The notes below the pieces were generated by a model that saw only the letters and a list, made by a program, of their open reading frames with translations, searched no databases and was not told the origin of the DNA. A stretch of 34,735 bases of DNA, taken from positions 1-34,735 of IMG/VR virus record IMGVR_UViG_3300045999_006979; one strand, given 5' to 3'. Shown piece by piece: positions 8,234-16,318 of the stretch. Origin of the DNA: a virus. Numbering within the stretch: position 1 is the first letter of the stretch; every line of letters starts with the position of its first letter. The position numbers and the translations under genes were made by a program.

Positions 8234-8234
8234 A

Positions 8235-8257
8235 GGGGAGTTCTCTCCCCATTTTTT
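8235..8257 (+). terminator. Intrinsic terminator after cobS
   Basis: GGGGAG (8235-8240), loop TTCT, CTCCCC (8245-8250), then ATTTTTT. It is a perfect 6-bp GC-rich stem with a T run, placed directly after the promoter for the next operon. Confidence 0.8.
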
Positions 8258-8274
8258 ATTCGGAGATTTTAATT

Positions 8275-8589
8275 ATGCAATGGAAGTACAACGAAGACAG
8301 AATCTTCAAGGATATTGAGGAGTATGTAGTAAGTACTTATGGAAGCCATTACTGTGGTCACGATGAAGATTATCGTGATGTTCAGACTATTGATCTTATG
8401 GCAGCCAAAGGATTGGCTCAAGACTTCTGTCAAGCCAATATCCTGAAGTACGGCTCACGCTATGGTGATAAAGATGGTCACAACAAACGTGATCTAATGA
8501 AAGTCATTCACTACGCTATGCTTCTGCTTCATTTTGACAAGCATTATTCACGTACCAATAACGGTCTCCAGGAGTTCAAATCTGTATGA
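8275..8589 (+). CDS. Small DUF3310-like protein
   Basis: 104 aa, starting MQWKYNEDRIFKDIEEYVV. The segment FCQANILKYGSRYGDKDGHNKRDLMKVIHYAMLLL fits the pattern FCxxNxxKYxxRxxxK...DLxKxxxY of DUF3310, a small family found in phage replication regions, function unknown. It is the first gene of the clamp operon, with ribosome site CGGAG 10 bases before the ATG, and overlaps the gp45 start (ATGA). The family assignment is moderate; the gene is secure. Confidence 0.85.
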   Translation: MQWKYNEDRIFKDIEEYVVSTYGSHYCGHDEDYRDVQTIDLMAAKGLAQDFCQANILKYGSRYGDKDGHNKRDLMKVIHYAMLLLHFDKHYSRTNNGLQEFKSV

Positions 8590-9254
8590 AAATTTCTAAC
8601 GAAACACTGAATGTTCTAAAGAATTTCTCTACCATCAACTCTTCACTTGTCGTGAAATCGGGTAGTGTTATTCGTACTGTTTCTCCAGTAAAAAATATTC
8701 TTGCAGAGTATACTTGCACTGAAACCTTTGAGCAGAATTTTGCTCTGTATGACTTGAACGAATTCCTTGGTGGACTTACTTTGTTTAAGGATCCTGAATT
8801 TGTATTTGACAACCCTAGTTATTTGACTATTAAAAGTGGTCGTTCAAAGGTAAAGTATTTCTTTTCAGATCCGAATCTGATTGCCAGCCCATCTGACAAG
8901 CAAATTCCAATGGATGGGGAAAATGTAGAGTTTGAACTTGGAGAAGAGGTTCTTTCTTCGCTTTTAAAAGCTGCGAGCGTGTATCAGCTAAAAGATCTAT
9001 CTCTAATTAGTGAAGATGGAGAAATCAATCTTGTAGTTCGCAACAAAGACAACGACACATCAAATAGTTTCTCAGCTAAAGTTGGTGAGACTGATAATCA
9101 ATTTGTCTTCAACTTTAAAATTGAAAATATCAAGATCATTCCTGATGTGTACAAAGTCTTAGTGTCTCCGCAGAATGTATCTCAGTTTATTAGTTCCAAA
9201 TACAATCTTCAATATTGGATTGCCCTTGAACCAGATTCTACTTTTGGAGGTTGA
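8586..9254 (+). CDS. 45: gp45-like sliding clamp
   Basis: Processivity ring for the phage DNA polymerase; in T4 it also activates late transcription with gp55. 222 aa, close to the 228 of T4. The N-terminus (MKISNETLNVLKNFSTINSS) and FALYDLNEFLGGLTLF match the T4-type clamp fold, and an LVSPQNVSQFIS segment closes the second domain. Its position directly before gp44 and gp62 confirms the assignment. The ATG overlaps the upstream stop. Confidence 0.93.
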   Translation: MKISNETLNVLKNFSTINSSLVVKSGSVIRTVSPVKNILAEYTCTETFEQNFALYDLNEFLGGLTLFKDPEFVFDNPSYLTIKSGRSKVKYFFSDPNLIASPSDKQIPMDGENVEFELGEEVLSSLLKAASVYQLKDLSLISEDGEINLVVRNKDNDTSNSFSAKVGETDNQFVFNFKIENIKIIPDVYKVLVSPQNVSQFISSKYNLQYWIALEPDSTFGG

Positions 9255-9258
9255 TTAA

Positions 9259-10206
9259 ATGATTCGTAATGATTTTCTGTGGGTTGAAAAGTATCGTCCA
9301 CAAAAAGTAAGTGACTGTATTCTTCCAAAAAATGTAAAGGATACATTTCAAAATTTTGTAGAGAAGGGAGAAATCCCTAATCTACTTTTGTGTGGTCCTC
9401 CAGGCATTGGTAAGACCACCATCGCCAAGGCACTATGCAATGAACTAGGAGTAGATTTTTATGTCATCAACGGATCTGATGAAGGACGATTTCTGGACAC
9501 GGTACGGAACCAAGCAAAAAACTTTGCATCGACCGTCTCACTTCAAGGAAATGGTAAACCAAAAGTCATCATCATTGACGAGGCAGATAACACAACCAAC
9601 GACGTTCAACTCCTCCTACGGGCTAATATTGAGACGTTTCATAGCAACTGCAGATTCATCTTCACCTGCAACTACAAGAATAAAATCATTGAACCGCTAC
9701 AATCTAGGTGTGCCGTCTTCGATTTCGGTATCACAGGGAAGGACAAGCCAAGAGTTGCAGGACAATTCTTCAACCGTATCCGGACTATTCTTGAGGAAGA
9801 GAATGTCCAATATGATGAAAAGGTTGTTGCAGAAGTAATCAATAAATTCTTTCCTGATTGGCGTAGGGTTCTCAATGAACTCCAACGATATGCATCTTCT
9901 GGAATTATTGATATTGGAGTTCTGGCTTCGGTTAGCGATATCAACCTGAAGAATCTTGTAAATTCTCTAAAGGAAAAGAACTTCAAAGAGGTTCGTAAGT
10001 GGGTTGTGGAGAATCTTGATAATGATGTGAATTCTATTATCCGAAAGATCTACAATACTATGTACGAGTGTTTGGATGCTGGGTCGATTCCTCAAGCAGT
10101 ATTGATTCTTGCTAAGTATCAGTATCAATCAGCATTTGTTGCTGATCAAGAGATCAATACTCTTGCTTGCTTCACTGAAATTATGTGTGACTGTAAATTT
10201 AAATAA
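9259..10206 (+). CDS. 44: gp44-like clamp loader large subunit (AAA+)
   Basis: ATPase that opens gp45 and loads it at primer ends. 315 aa. It opens with LWVEKYRPQKVSDC, typical of clamp loaders. Walker A GPPGIGKTT is at 46-54, Walker B IIIDEAD at 104-110, sensor 1 near FTCNYK (135-140) and the SRC motif at 149-151, which carries the arginine finger. It overlaps gp62 by one base (TAATG), giving coupled translation of the two loader subunits. Confidence 0.95.
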   Translation: MIRNDFLWVEKYRPQKVSDCILPKNVKDTFQNFVEKGEIPNLLLCGPPGIGKTTIAKALCNELGVDFYVINGSDEGRFLDTVRNQAKNFASTVSLQGNGKPKVIIIDEADNTTNDVQLLLRANIETFHSNCRFIFTCNYKNKIIEPLQSRCAVFDFGITGKDKPRVAGQFFNRIRTILEEENVQYDEKVVAEVINKFFPDWRRVLNELQRYASSGIIDIGVLASVSDINLKNLVNSLKEKNFKEVRKWVVENLDNDVNSIIRKIYNTMYECLDAGSIPQAVLILAKYQYQSAFVADQEINTLACFTEIMCDCKFK

Positions 10207-10595
10207 TGTACGATCTCAAAGACTATCTAAATTCAATCAATACCACTAAACAGAACTTGATCGACTCCGACGCAGAGGCGGAGTCCAAGTATCTTCCATA
10301 CATTGTTAATAGGTGCTATTCTGGTTTTATTGATACTATTCTTCTTGCTAATGAGATGAATTTAAATTCTCATATTGACAAGAAACTTCAATATGATTTT
10401 TATATAAATATTATCAGACCAAAGAAACGTTTCTCTCCTTGGTTAAAGAAAGAGAAATTAGATTCATTGGAATGCATTAAAGAATATTATGGCTATAGTG
10501 ATGAAAAGGCTAAGGTTGCCTTGAAAATATTAACAGACGAACAAATTGAATTTATCAGAACGAGATTGAATCGTGGAGGAAAAAATGAACGTTGA
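10206..10595 (+). CDS. 62: gp62-like clamp loader small subunit
   Basis: 129 aa, with MYDLKDYLNSINTTKQNLID at the N-terminus and a mixed helical C-terminus (LKILTDEQIEFIRTRLNRGG). T4 gp62 is longer (187 aa); cyanophage versions are short. Sequence similarity alone would be weak, but the position between gp44 and regA and the overlap with both make the call reliable. The last 11 bases overlap the regA start. Confidence 0.88.
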   Translation: MYDLKDYLNSINTTKQNLIDSDAEAESKYLPYIVNRCYSGFIDTILLANEMNLNSHIDKKLQYDFYINIIRPKKRFSPWLKKEKLDSLECIKEYYGYSDEKAKVALKILTDEQIEFIRTRLNRGGKNER

Positions 10596-11007
10596 TAGTG
10601 AAGTGAGTTGGTCACCAGATCAAATGGTTGAAGTAACTCTAAATGAGCCAGATGACTTTCTAAAAGTCAGGGAAACTCTAACTCGTATTGGAGTTGCATC
10701 ACGAAAAGAAAAGAAGCTATATCAATCTTGCCATATTCTTCATAAGCAAGGTAGATATTATATTGTACACTTTAAAGAGCTTTTTGCATTAGATGGCAAA
10801 AGAGCCAATCTATTCTTGAACGATGTTCAACGAAAGAATAGAATTGCTCAGCTACTTCAGGATTGGGGTCTTGTACAGATTGTAAATGCTGAACAAGTAG
10901 CAGACGCAGCACCGCTGAGTCAGATTAAAGTTCTTTCATTCAAAGACAAACCAGAGTGGACTCTGGAAAGTAAATACAACATTGGCAAAAAGAAACAGCC
11001 AGAATAG
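10585..11007 (+). CDS. regA: RegA-like translational repressor
   Basis: RNA-binding protein that in T4 represses translation of many early mRNAs by covering their start regions. 140 aa. After an 18-residue extension the core EVTLNEPDDFLKVRETLTRIG and SCHILHKQGRYYIVHFKELFALDGK are very close to T4 RegA. I chose the ATG at 10585: the in-frame GTG at 10573 contains the GGAGGA ribosome site itself, which sits about 5 bases before this ATG. Last gene of the clamp operon, ended by a strong terminator. Confidence 0.94.
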   Translation: MNVDSEVSWSPDQMVEVTLNEPDDFLKVRETLTRIGVASRKEKKLYQSCHILHKQGRYYIVHFKELFALDGKRANLFLNDVQRKNRIAQLLQDWGLVQIVNAEQVADAAPLSQIKVLSFKDKPEWTLESKYNIGKKKQPE

Positions 11008-11014
11008 TAGAAAG

Positions 11015-11037
11015 GGGGCTTTAAGCCCCTTTTTTTT
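11015..11037 (+). terminator. Intrinsic terminator of the clamp operon
   Basis: GGGGCT, loop TTA, AGCCCC, then eight T. It lies right after regA. Its T tract overlaps the stop codon of the converging minus-strand gene. Confidence 0.9.
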
Positions 11038-11182
11038 ATTTCATTGCCATTACAAGTTGTGCTTCTTTCAGTTTATTTTCTTTTTCAATCTGACTGCGAA
11101 TTACTGCTAGCCAGTTAGAAGCAATTTGATTTTGGCGTGTATCGGTGTCGTATTTGGCACCACGATAAGTTGCTTGTGACAT
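11036..11182 (-). CDS. Small DUF4278-like protein (48 aa)
   Basis: Reads MSQATYRGAKYDTDTRQNQI and on to VMAMK. The opening TYRGxxYD is the hallmark of DUF4278, a tiny cyanobacterial family also present in cyanophages; function unknown. A good ribosome site AAGGAG precedes the ATG by 7 bases. It is transcribed against regA, and its stop lies in the T tract of the regA terminator. With the gene at 11353-11673 it forms a minus-strand island in a plus-strand genome segment. The gene is short but the start context and family motif support it. Confidence 0.75.
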   Translation of the reverse strand: MSQATYRGAKYDTDTRQNQIASNWLAVIRSQIEKENKLKEAQLVMAMK

Positions 11183-11352
11183 TAGGTTTCTCCTTAATTT
11201 TTAGGCTAAAGAGCGTTCCTTCAGTCGGCTTTTGCGTCCTCTATGAGGATGAACGATCCGTTCCGAGTCGGCTTACTTCCGTTCGCTATTTGCGAATAGC
11301 GAATGAACGTATTATTATATATGCAAGTATAATTGTAACATTTGATACTGTT
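11183..11352. other. Structured intergenic leader between the two minus-strand genes
   Basis: Holds a perfect 9-bp hairpin TTCGCTATT-TGCG-AATAGCGAA (11282-11303), a small hairpin TCCTC-TAT-GAGGA (about 11238-11250), and two imperfect direct copies of GTTCC..AGTCGGCTT (about 11214-11231 and 11259-11274). A minus-strand TATAAT (11319-11314) has no convincing -35. It may be a 5' leader of the DUF4278-like gene or a small RNA. Confidence 0.5.
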
Positions 11353-11673
11353 TTAATCTCGTTGTCTCCAGTCTTCTGGTTTATCTTCGGTGAAAAAATC
11401 TACAATATCATCTACGGTATCAAATCTACTGATTCCTTTTCGTTCATTTCCAAATCCACCAATATCAAGTTGATTTAAGAAATCATCTAGATCACCTTCT
11501 TGCATGTCTGGGTTTTCTGCTCTACGTCTTGCCTGGCGGAGCATAGTTCCTGCAGTTCTGTTTGCTTGTGCCAATTTCTCTGCCCAAATAATATCTTGCA
11601 ATGAAACTTCGTTCCCATCCACGATGTTATTGCAAATTGCTTCTAGTTTGAGTCGATAATTTGTAGAGAGCAT
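11353..11673 (-). CDS. Conserved-type hypothetical protein (106 aa)
   Basis: Starts MLSTNYRLKLEAICNNIVDG. The helical, charged N-terminal half (EVSLQDIIWAEKLAQANRTA...LRQARRRA) is followed by an acidic C-terminus (GDLDDFLNQLDIGGFGNE, VDDIVDFFTEDKPEDW). No family recognised. A minus-strand late-type motif AATAAATA (11703-11696) lies 23 bases upstream, and a TATAAT (11692-11687) is also present, so late expression is possible. The coding region is open and its composition looks like a real soluble protein. Confidence 0.75.
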   Translation of the reverse strand: MLSTNYRLKLEAICNNIVDGNEVSLQDIIWAEKLAQANRTAGTMLRQARRRAENPDMQEGDLDDFLNQLDIGGFGNERKGISRFDTVDDIVDFFTEDKPEDWRQRD

Positions 11674-11695
11674 AATATGTACACTGATTATACTG

Positions 11696-11703
11696 TATTT
11701 ATT
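11696..11703 (-). promoter_or_regulatory. Possible late promoter on minus strand
   Basis: AATAAATA read on the minus strand, 22 bases before the ATG at 11673. The spacing resembles the late promoters at 18548 and 19775. One mismatch to TATAAATA. Confidence 0.45.
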
Positions 11704-11718
11704 TTCGGAAATCCGAAC

Positions 11719-11748
11719 TGGACATTCGACGATAATTATATATATAAT
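11719..11748 (+). promoter_or_regulatory. Sigma70-like promoter for hsp20
   Basis: TGGACA 11719-11724, 18-bp spacer, TATAAT 11743-11748. The leader to the ATG at 11811 would be about 55 bases and contains two hairpins. Confidence 0.6.
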
Positions 11749-11783
11749 TGTGAAGAGATGCCTTCGGGGTCTCTAGAAATAAC

Positions 11784-11801
11784 TCTCGCTTACCAAGGAG
11801 A
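11784..11801 (+). promoter_or_regulatory. Hairpin masking the hsp20 ribosome-binding site (candidate RNA thermometer)
   Basis: TCTC (11784-11787) pairs with GAGA (11798-11801), G11788 is bulged, and CTT (11789-11791) pairs with AAG (11795-11797) across loop ACC. The right arm is exactly the Shine-Dalgarno AAGGAGA, 10 bases before the ATG. Upstream, at about 11755-11775, AGAGA..TCTCT with a TTCG-type loop makes a second hairpin. A short, imperfect stem over the ribosome site of a small heat-shock gene is the usual design of an RNA thermometer. Confidence 0.55.
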
Positions 11802-11810
11802 TTAATAACA

Positions 11811-12275
11811 ATGAGATTCACTACTCAATCACTAGACACATTTTGGACCGAATACGCTCCACTTGCTGTAGGTCTGGATGAAATGTTTAACCGATTAGAT
11901 TCAATGCAAAATTCGGTAAACGTAAACTATCCTCCCTACAACATCGTCAAACATGACAACAGTAACTACACAGTTGAAGTCGCTCTTGCAGGATTTAAAC
12001 CAGAAGAGATTGAAGTCTTTACAGAACAAAACATTCTCACAATTGCCAGCAAAGTTGAGGAACGAGATACTACAAGACAGTATGTACACCAAGGTCTATC
12101 AAAACGTTCCTTCACCCGTAAGATTCAACTCTCCGATGAACATAGAGTATCCTCTGTGAATTTTGAACATGGACTATTATCTGTAGACATTGAAAAAATT
12201 ATTCCCGATCATCAAAAGAAAACAACCTGGGATATTCCAGGAGTCAAGACTGAAAAAGCTCTCTTGACAGAATAA
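11811..12275 (+). CDS. hsp20: Hsp20 small heat-shock protein
   Basis: Alpha-crystallin-type chaperone, 154 aa, a marker gene of T4-like cyanophages. The N-terminal arm (1-40) includes MFNRLDSM. The alpha-crystallin domain runs from PPYNIVKHDNSNYTVEVALAG (41-61) through EEIEVFTEQNILTIASK to SFTRKIQLSD and GLLSVDIEKIIP (121-132), the canonical end strand. The C-terminal tail is DIPGVKTEKALLTE. In T4-like cyanophages it has been linked to scaffolding or folding during assembly, but the function is unproven. Its ribosome site AAGGAGA can be closed in a hairpin. It sits alone between its own promoter and terminator. Confidence 0.95.
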   Translation: MRFTTQSLDTFWTEYAPLAVGLDEMFNRLDSMQNSVNVNYPPYNIVKHDNSNYTVEVALAGFKPEEIEVFTEQNILTIASKVEERDTTRQYVHQGLSKRSFTRKIQLSDEHRVSSVNFEHGLLSVDIEKIIPDHQKKTTWDIPGVKTEKALLTE

Positions 12276-12309
12276 ATAGAGTTGGGAAATCCCCAAATAT
12301 CGTCGGCAC

Positions 12310-12348
12310 AGACCCACCCTGGCAACTTTCAGGGATCGGGTCTTTTTT
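12310..12348 (+). terminator. Intrinsic terminator after hsp20
   Basis: AGACCC (12310-12315) pairs with GGGTCT (12338-12343), with CCCTG/CAGGG stacked inside, followed by a T run. The next promoter starts at 12350. Confidence 0.9.
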
Positions 12349-12349
12349 C

Positions 12350-12378
12350 TTGACATGGGCTCCTGGGTATGCTATACT
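12350..12378 (+). promoter_or_regulatory. Sigma70-like promoter for the gp43 operon
   Basis: TTGACA 12350-12355, 17-bp spacer, TATACT 12373-12378 with extended -10 TG at 12370-12371. Two bases separate it from the terminator T run. Confidence 0.82.
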
Positions 12379-12406
12379 ACATAGAGTTGTTCCCATGGAC
12401 CCTGCC

Positions 12407-12772
12407 ATGAATATTAAACTGATTCAACTTATCAACAATGATTATATTATCTGTGAATATGAGGAGCTAGACGAAGAACCTTCTCTATACATGAAAAATC
12501 CATATCGAGTTCTAGACCTGACTTATTGGGATTACAATGATAAGGATAAACATTTCCCTCCAGATAATGCAGTATTTTTACGGACCACGGAAGAAAAAAA
12601 TATCAAAGACGAAAAGGAAATTACAACTATTCAAACTGATTATGCTCAACTGGTTAGGTATCCTCTATTTACAGAAGACGTAGATATTCTTCTCAATTCA
12701 GATAAAATCATGACCATAGTAGAACCCTGTCCAGAAATTCTAACCCTATACACTCAACTGATTGCTAAATGA
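12407..12772 (+). CDS. Small Sm/Lsm-like protein upstream of DNA polymerase
   Basis: About 121 aa, starting MNIKLIQLINNDYIICEYEE. Function unknown. The opening beta pattern and acidic turn, the MKNPYRVLDL strand and the [13 protein letters not shown] ending resemble the protein at 789-1187, so the two look like distant paralogues. An ATG at 12395 is also in frame (MDPAMNI); I prefer 12407 because the homologous region begins there and the start site expected near 12385 then leaves a normal leader. A longer TTG start at 12350 would lie in the promoter -35 and is rejected. No clear Shine-Dalgarno. Overlaps gp43 by four bases (ATGA). Confidence 0.8.
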   Translation: MNIKLIQLINNDYIICEYEELDEEPSLYMKNPYRVLDLTYWDYNDKDKHFPPDNAVFLRTTEEKNIKDEKEITTIQTDYAQLVRYPLFTEDVDILLNSDKIMTIVEPCPEILTLYTQLIAK

Positions 12773-15261
12773 GGTTTTACACCAATGTACAACTAATTCG
12801 TGATGTAGTCCACTATCGTGGGTACAACAACGGAGTCAAGGAAATCTTCCAAGATACCTTTTCTCCCACATTGTTTGTGCCCTCGCCAAAACCTACTAAG
12901 TATAAAACCCTTACTGGTGATTATGTTAGTCCTATTGAATTTACTAGGACTAACGAAGCAAAAGACTTTCTAAAAAAGTACGATGGTGTAGACAACTTTA
13001 CAGTGTATGGATATGAAAGGTTTTTGTATCAATACATAGCAGATCAATTTCCAGAGGACGAGATCAAATTTGATATCTCTTCTATGCACATTGTATCTCT
13101 AGACATTGAGGTGGCTTGTGAAAACGGGTTCCCGAATGTAGAGGCAGCTGCAGAAGAAATGCTCTGCATTACTGTAAAGGATATCAATACTAAACAAATC
13201 ATTGTGTGGGGTGTCCGTGAATATGAAAACACTCGCTTAGATGTAGAATATCGAGTATTTTGGACCGAGCAAGAAATGCTTTCAAACTTTCTTGAATGGT
13301 GGGTTCAAAATACTCCTGATGTGGTTACTGGGTGGAACGTGACTTTGTATGACATCCCATACATTATGAGAAGGTTGGAGAAGGTACTGTCCACCAAACA
13401 CATGAAGTCGATTTCCCCCTGGACAGTTGCCACCAACAGGGAAGTTGTGATCATGGGTAGGGCTCATATCATTTATGAGATTGCAGGACTATCTGTACTG
13501 GACTATCTGGATCTGTACAAGAAGTTTACTTATACAAACAGAGAATCCTACCGACTAGATTACATCGCCCAAGTAGAACTAGGAGAACAAAAGCTCGATC
13601 ACTCTGAGTTTGAAAACTTCAAAGAATTTTATACCAGGGACTGGCAGAAGTTTATTGATTACAACATTCGTGACGTAGAACTTGTCGATCGTCTCGATGA
13701 CAAGATGAAGCTGATTGAACTTGCTATTACGATGGCATATGACGCAAAAGAGAATTTTGAAGATGTATATTCTCAGGTAAAAACTTGGGACAATATTATC
13801 TTCAATTATTTGAAGAAGGGTCACATTGTAGTTCCCCCAAAGATTAGCCAGAAGAAAGATTATGCATATGAAGGAGCTTATGTAAAGGATCCCATAATCG
13901 GTAAGCATGATTGGGTGGTGAGTTTTGACTTGAACTCACTATATCCACACTTGATCATGCAGTACAATATTTCTCCTGAAACATTATTGACTGAACGATT
14001 CCCTGGTATAACAGTAGATAAAATCCTACAGAAATCAGTAGATACAAGTTCACTAGAGTGTGCATCGGTCTGTGCAAATGGTGCAATGTATGATACCCAT
14101 GAGATGGGGTTTCTTCCAAAGCTTATGCAGAAGATGTATGATGACCGAGTTATCTTCAAGAAAAAGATGCTTGAATCTAAAAAGCTTTATGAAGAAACTA
14201 AAGATAAGAAGCATCTGAAAGATATCGCACGATATGAAAACAATCAGATGGCACGTAAGATTGCACTAAACTCTGCTTATGGTGCGATTGGAAATGAATA
14301 CTTCAGGTATTTTCTAATTACTAATGCAGAAGCAATCACCCTATCTGGTCAAGTTTCAATCCGCTGGATTGAGAACAAAATGAATGCATATCTAAATAAA
14401 CTGTTGAAAACAGATGGGGAGGATTATGTTATTGCTTCTGATACCGATTCCATTTATCTTAATCTGGGTCCTTTGGTTCAAACTATATACAAGGGAAGAG
14501 AGGAAGCTCCTGAGAAAATTGTCGGGTTCCTTGATAAGATCTGTAAAGTGGAACTTGAACCTTATATTGAAAGTTGCTACCAAGAACTGGCAACGTATGT
14601 GAATGCGTATGACCAGAAGATGAAGATGAAACGAGAGAACATTGCAGACAAAGGAATTTGGACTGCGAAGAAACGTTACATGCTCAACGTCTGGGATTCA
14701 GAAGGTGTACGATATGAAAGTCCCAAGATGAAAATCATGGGATTGGAAACTGCCAGATCATCTACACCATCATATTTTAGGGACAAGTTGTTCAAAGCAT
14801 TTCAAATTATTCTAACCAAAGATAATGATACATTGATCAATTTCATTAATCAGGTTAAAACTGATACGAGGAAACAAGATGTTGTAGACATTTCATTTCC
14901 AAGAAGCCTGAACAATCTTCATAAGTATAAGGGATCTTCTACTTTATATGCAGAGAAAACTCCAATCCAAGTACGGGGTGCTATTCTGTACAACCATCTG
15001 GTAAAAACTAAAAAACTGAATAACAAATATCCATATATCCAGGAAGGGGAAAAGGTTAAGTTTGTATACTTGAAAGTTCCTAACCCCATTCAAGAAAATG
15101 TAATTTCATATTTTCAAACACTTCCATCAGAGTTTAACCTAGAAAAGTATATTGATTACAATATGCAATTCTCCAAGAGCTTCCTTGAACCACTAAACTC
15201 TGTGTTAAATTCGATCGGATGGGTATCCGAAAGACGTGGTACACTAGAAGCATTCCTATAA
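12769..15261 (+). CDS. 43: gp43-like replicative DNA polymerase (family B)
   Basis: 830 aa. N-terminal 3'-5' exonuclease: SLDIEVA (D112, E114), [13 protein letters not shown] near 188-200, and YNIRDVELV. Polymerase motif [15 protein letters not shown] starts near D387, motif B ([16 protein letters not shown]) near 495-510, and motif [11 protein letters not shown] near 556 with the DTD catalytic Asp pair. The thumb and clamp-contacting C-terminus follow. Slightly shorter than T4 gp43 (898 aa), as usual in cyanophages. No intron or split was seen. Co-transcribed with the small gene upstream. Confidence 0.97.
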   Translation: MRFYTNVQLIRDVVHYRGYNNGVKEIFQDTFSPTLFVPSPKPTKYKTLTGDYVSPIEFTRTNEAKDFLKKYDGVDNFTVYGYERFLYQYIADQFPEDEIKFDISSMHIVSLDIEVACENGFPNVEAAAEEMLCITVKDINTKQIIVWGVREYENTRLDVEYRVFWTEQEMLSNFLEWWVQNTPDVVTGWNVTLYDIPYIMRRLEKVLSTKHMKSISPWTVATNREVVIMGRAHIIYEIAGLSVLDYLDLYKKFTYTNRESYRLDYIAQVELGEQKLDHSEFENFKEFYTRDWQKFIDYNIRDVELVDRLDDKMKLIELAITMAYDAKENFEDVYSQVKTWDNIIFNYLKKGHIVVPPKISQKKDYAYEGAYVKDPIIGKHDWVVSFDLNSLYPHLIMQYNISPETLLTERFPGITVDKILQKSVDTSSLECASVCANGAMYDTHEMGFLPKLMQKMYDDRVIFKKKMLESKKLYEETKDKKHLKDIARYENNQMARKIALNSAYGAIGNEYFRYFLITNAEAITLSGQVSIRWIENKMNAYLNKLLKTDGEDYVIASDTDSIYLNLGPLVQTIYKGREEAPEKIVGFLDKICKVELEPYIESCYQELATYVNAYDQKMKMKRENIADKGIWTAKKRYMLNVWDSEGVRYESPKMKIMGLETARSSTPSYFRDKLFKAFQIILTKDNDTLINFINQVKTDTRKQDVVDISFPRSLNNLHKYKGSSTLYAEKTPIQVRGAILYNHLVKTKKLNNKYPYIQEGEKVKFVYLKVPNPIQENVISYFQTLPSEFNLEKYIDYNMQFSKSFLEPLNSVLNSIGWVSERRGTLEAFL

Positions 15262-15277
15262 AATTAATGAGGTAATT

Positions 15278-16318
15278 ATGAGTTTCTTAAATAGTGTAAT
15301 TAAAGAACTGGACAATGAGTATGCAGGAATCGTCGAAGATGGAGTCGCCGCAGGAGATTGCGGTGGCTTTGTTGACACTGGGAGCTATATCTTTAATGCT
15401 CTCCTTAGTGGTAGTATTTTTGGGGGGCTACCTAACAACAAGATTACAGCTCTCGCTGGTGAGTCATCTACTGGAAAAACTTTCTTTGCTCTGTCAATCG
15501 TTAAATACTTCCTTCAACAAAATCCTAATGGAGAAGTAATTTACTTTGAAACTGAGTCTGCTATCACAAAAGATATGATGACTAGTCGTGGCATTGATGC
15601 CAAGCGAGTTGGTCTAGTCCCAGTATCTACTGTGCAGGAGTTTCGTACTCAGTCAATCAAAGTAGTTGATGAGTACATGAAACTTAAGAAGGATGAGCGC
15701 CCACCCCTCATGTTTGTGCTAGACTCTCTTGGAATGCTTGCCACCACCAAGGAGATTGAGGACGCCTCTGCGGGCAAGGAGACCCGTGATATGACCCGTT
15801 CGCAGGTCATCAAGTCTGTGTTCCGTATCCTGTCTCTGAAGCTTGGCACAGCGGGCATTCCGATGATCGTGACCAACCACACCTATGATGTGATTGGATC
15901 ATACATGCCAACCAAAGAAATGGGTGGTGGATCTGGTCTTAAATATGCTGCTTCAACCATCGTTTACCTTTCTAAATCAAAGGAGAAAGATGGAACTGAA
16001 GTAGTAGGAAACATCATCAAATGTAAAGCATTCAAGTCTAGGTTCACAAAGGAAAATTCACTAATCGAAACGAGGTTGTTCTATGATGAGCGTGGACTTG
16101 ACAAATACTATGGATTACTGGAACTGGGTGAGAAGTACGGAATCTTCATTAAGTCTGGGGGTCGTTATGAAATTAATGGGGGCAAGTTTTATGCTAAGGC
16201 TATTCTTTCAGAGCCTGAGAAATTCTTCACTCCCGAAGTGATGGAAGCACTTGACGAATGTGCCAAGAAGGAGTATAGTTATGGTACAGTGGACACCCTT
16301 GATGGAGATGATGCTTGA
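15278..16318 (+). CDS. uvsX: UvsX-like RecA-family recombinase
   Basis: Strand-exchange protein for recombination and recombination-dependent replication. 346 aa. Walker A GESSTGKT at 61-68, Walker [11 protein letters not shown] with D149, and a DNA-binding loop region near [19 protein letters not shown]. The C-terminus is acidic (DTLDGDDA), as in other UvsX and RecA proteins. Ribosome site GAGG before the ATG. The stop shares a base with the gp41 start (TGATG). Confidence 0.95.
   Translation: MSFLNSVIKELDNEYAGIVEDGVAAGDCGGFVDTGSYIFNALLSGSIFGGLPNNKITALAGESSTGKTFFALSIVKYFLQQNPNGEVIYFETESAITKDMMTSRGIDAKRVGLVPVSTVQEFRTQSIKVVDEYMKLKKDERPPLMFVLDSLGMLATTKEIEDASAGKETRDMTRSQVIKSVFRILSLKLGTAGIPMIVTNHTYDVIGSYMPTKEMGGGSGLKYAASTIVYLSKSKEKDGTEVVGNIIKCKAFKSRFTKENSLIETRLFYDERGLDKYYGLLELGEKYGIFIKSGGRYEINGGKFYAKAILSEPEKFFTPEVMEALDECAKKEYSYGTVDTLDGDDA

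Noticed and set aside
10573-10584. GTG start for RegA
   Set aside because: The GTG contains the ribosome-binding site GGAGGA that serves the ATG at 10585.
12271-12278. AATAAATA late-promoter-like motif at the hsp20 stop codon
   Set aside because: A transcript from here would meet the strong terminator at 12310-12348 within about 30 bases, and the downstream operon has its own good sigma70 promoter.
12350-12406. Longer TTG-started version of the small gene before DNA polymerase
   Set aside because: The TTG is part of the -35 box, upstream of the expected transcription start.
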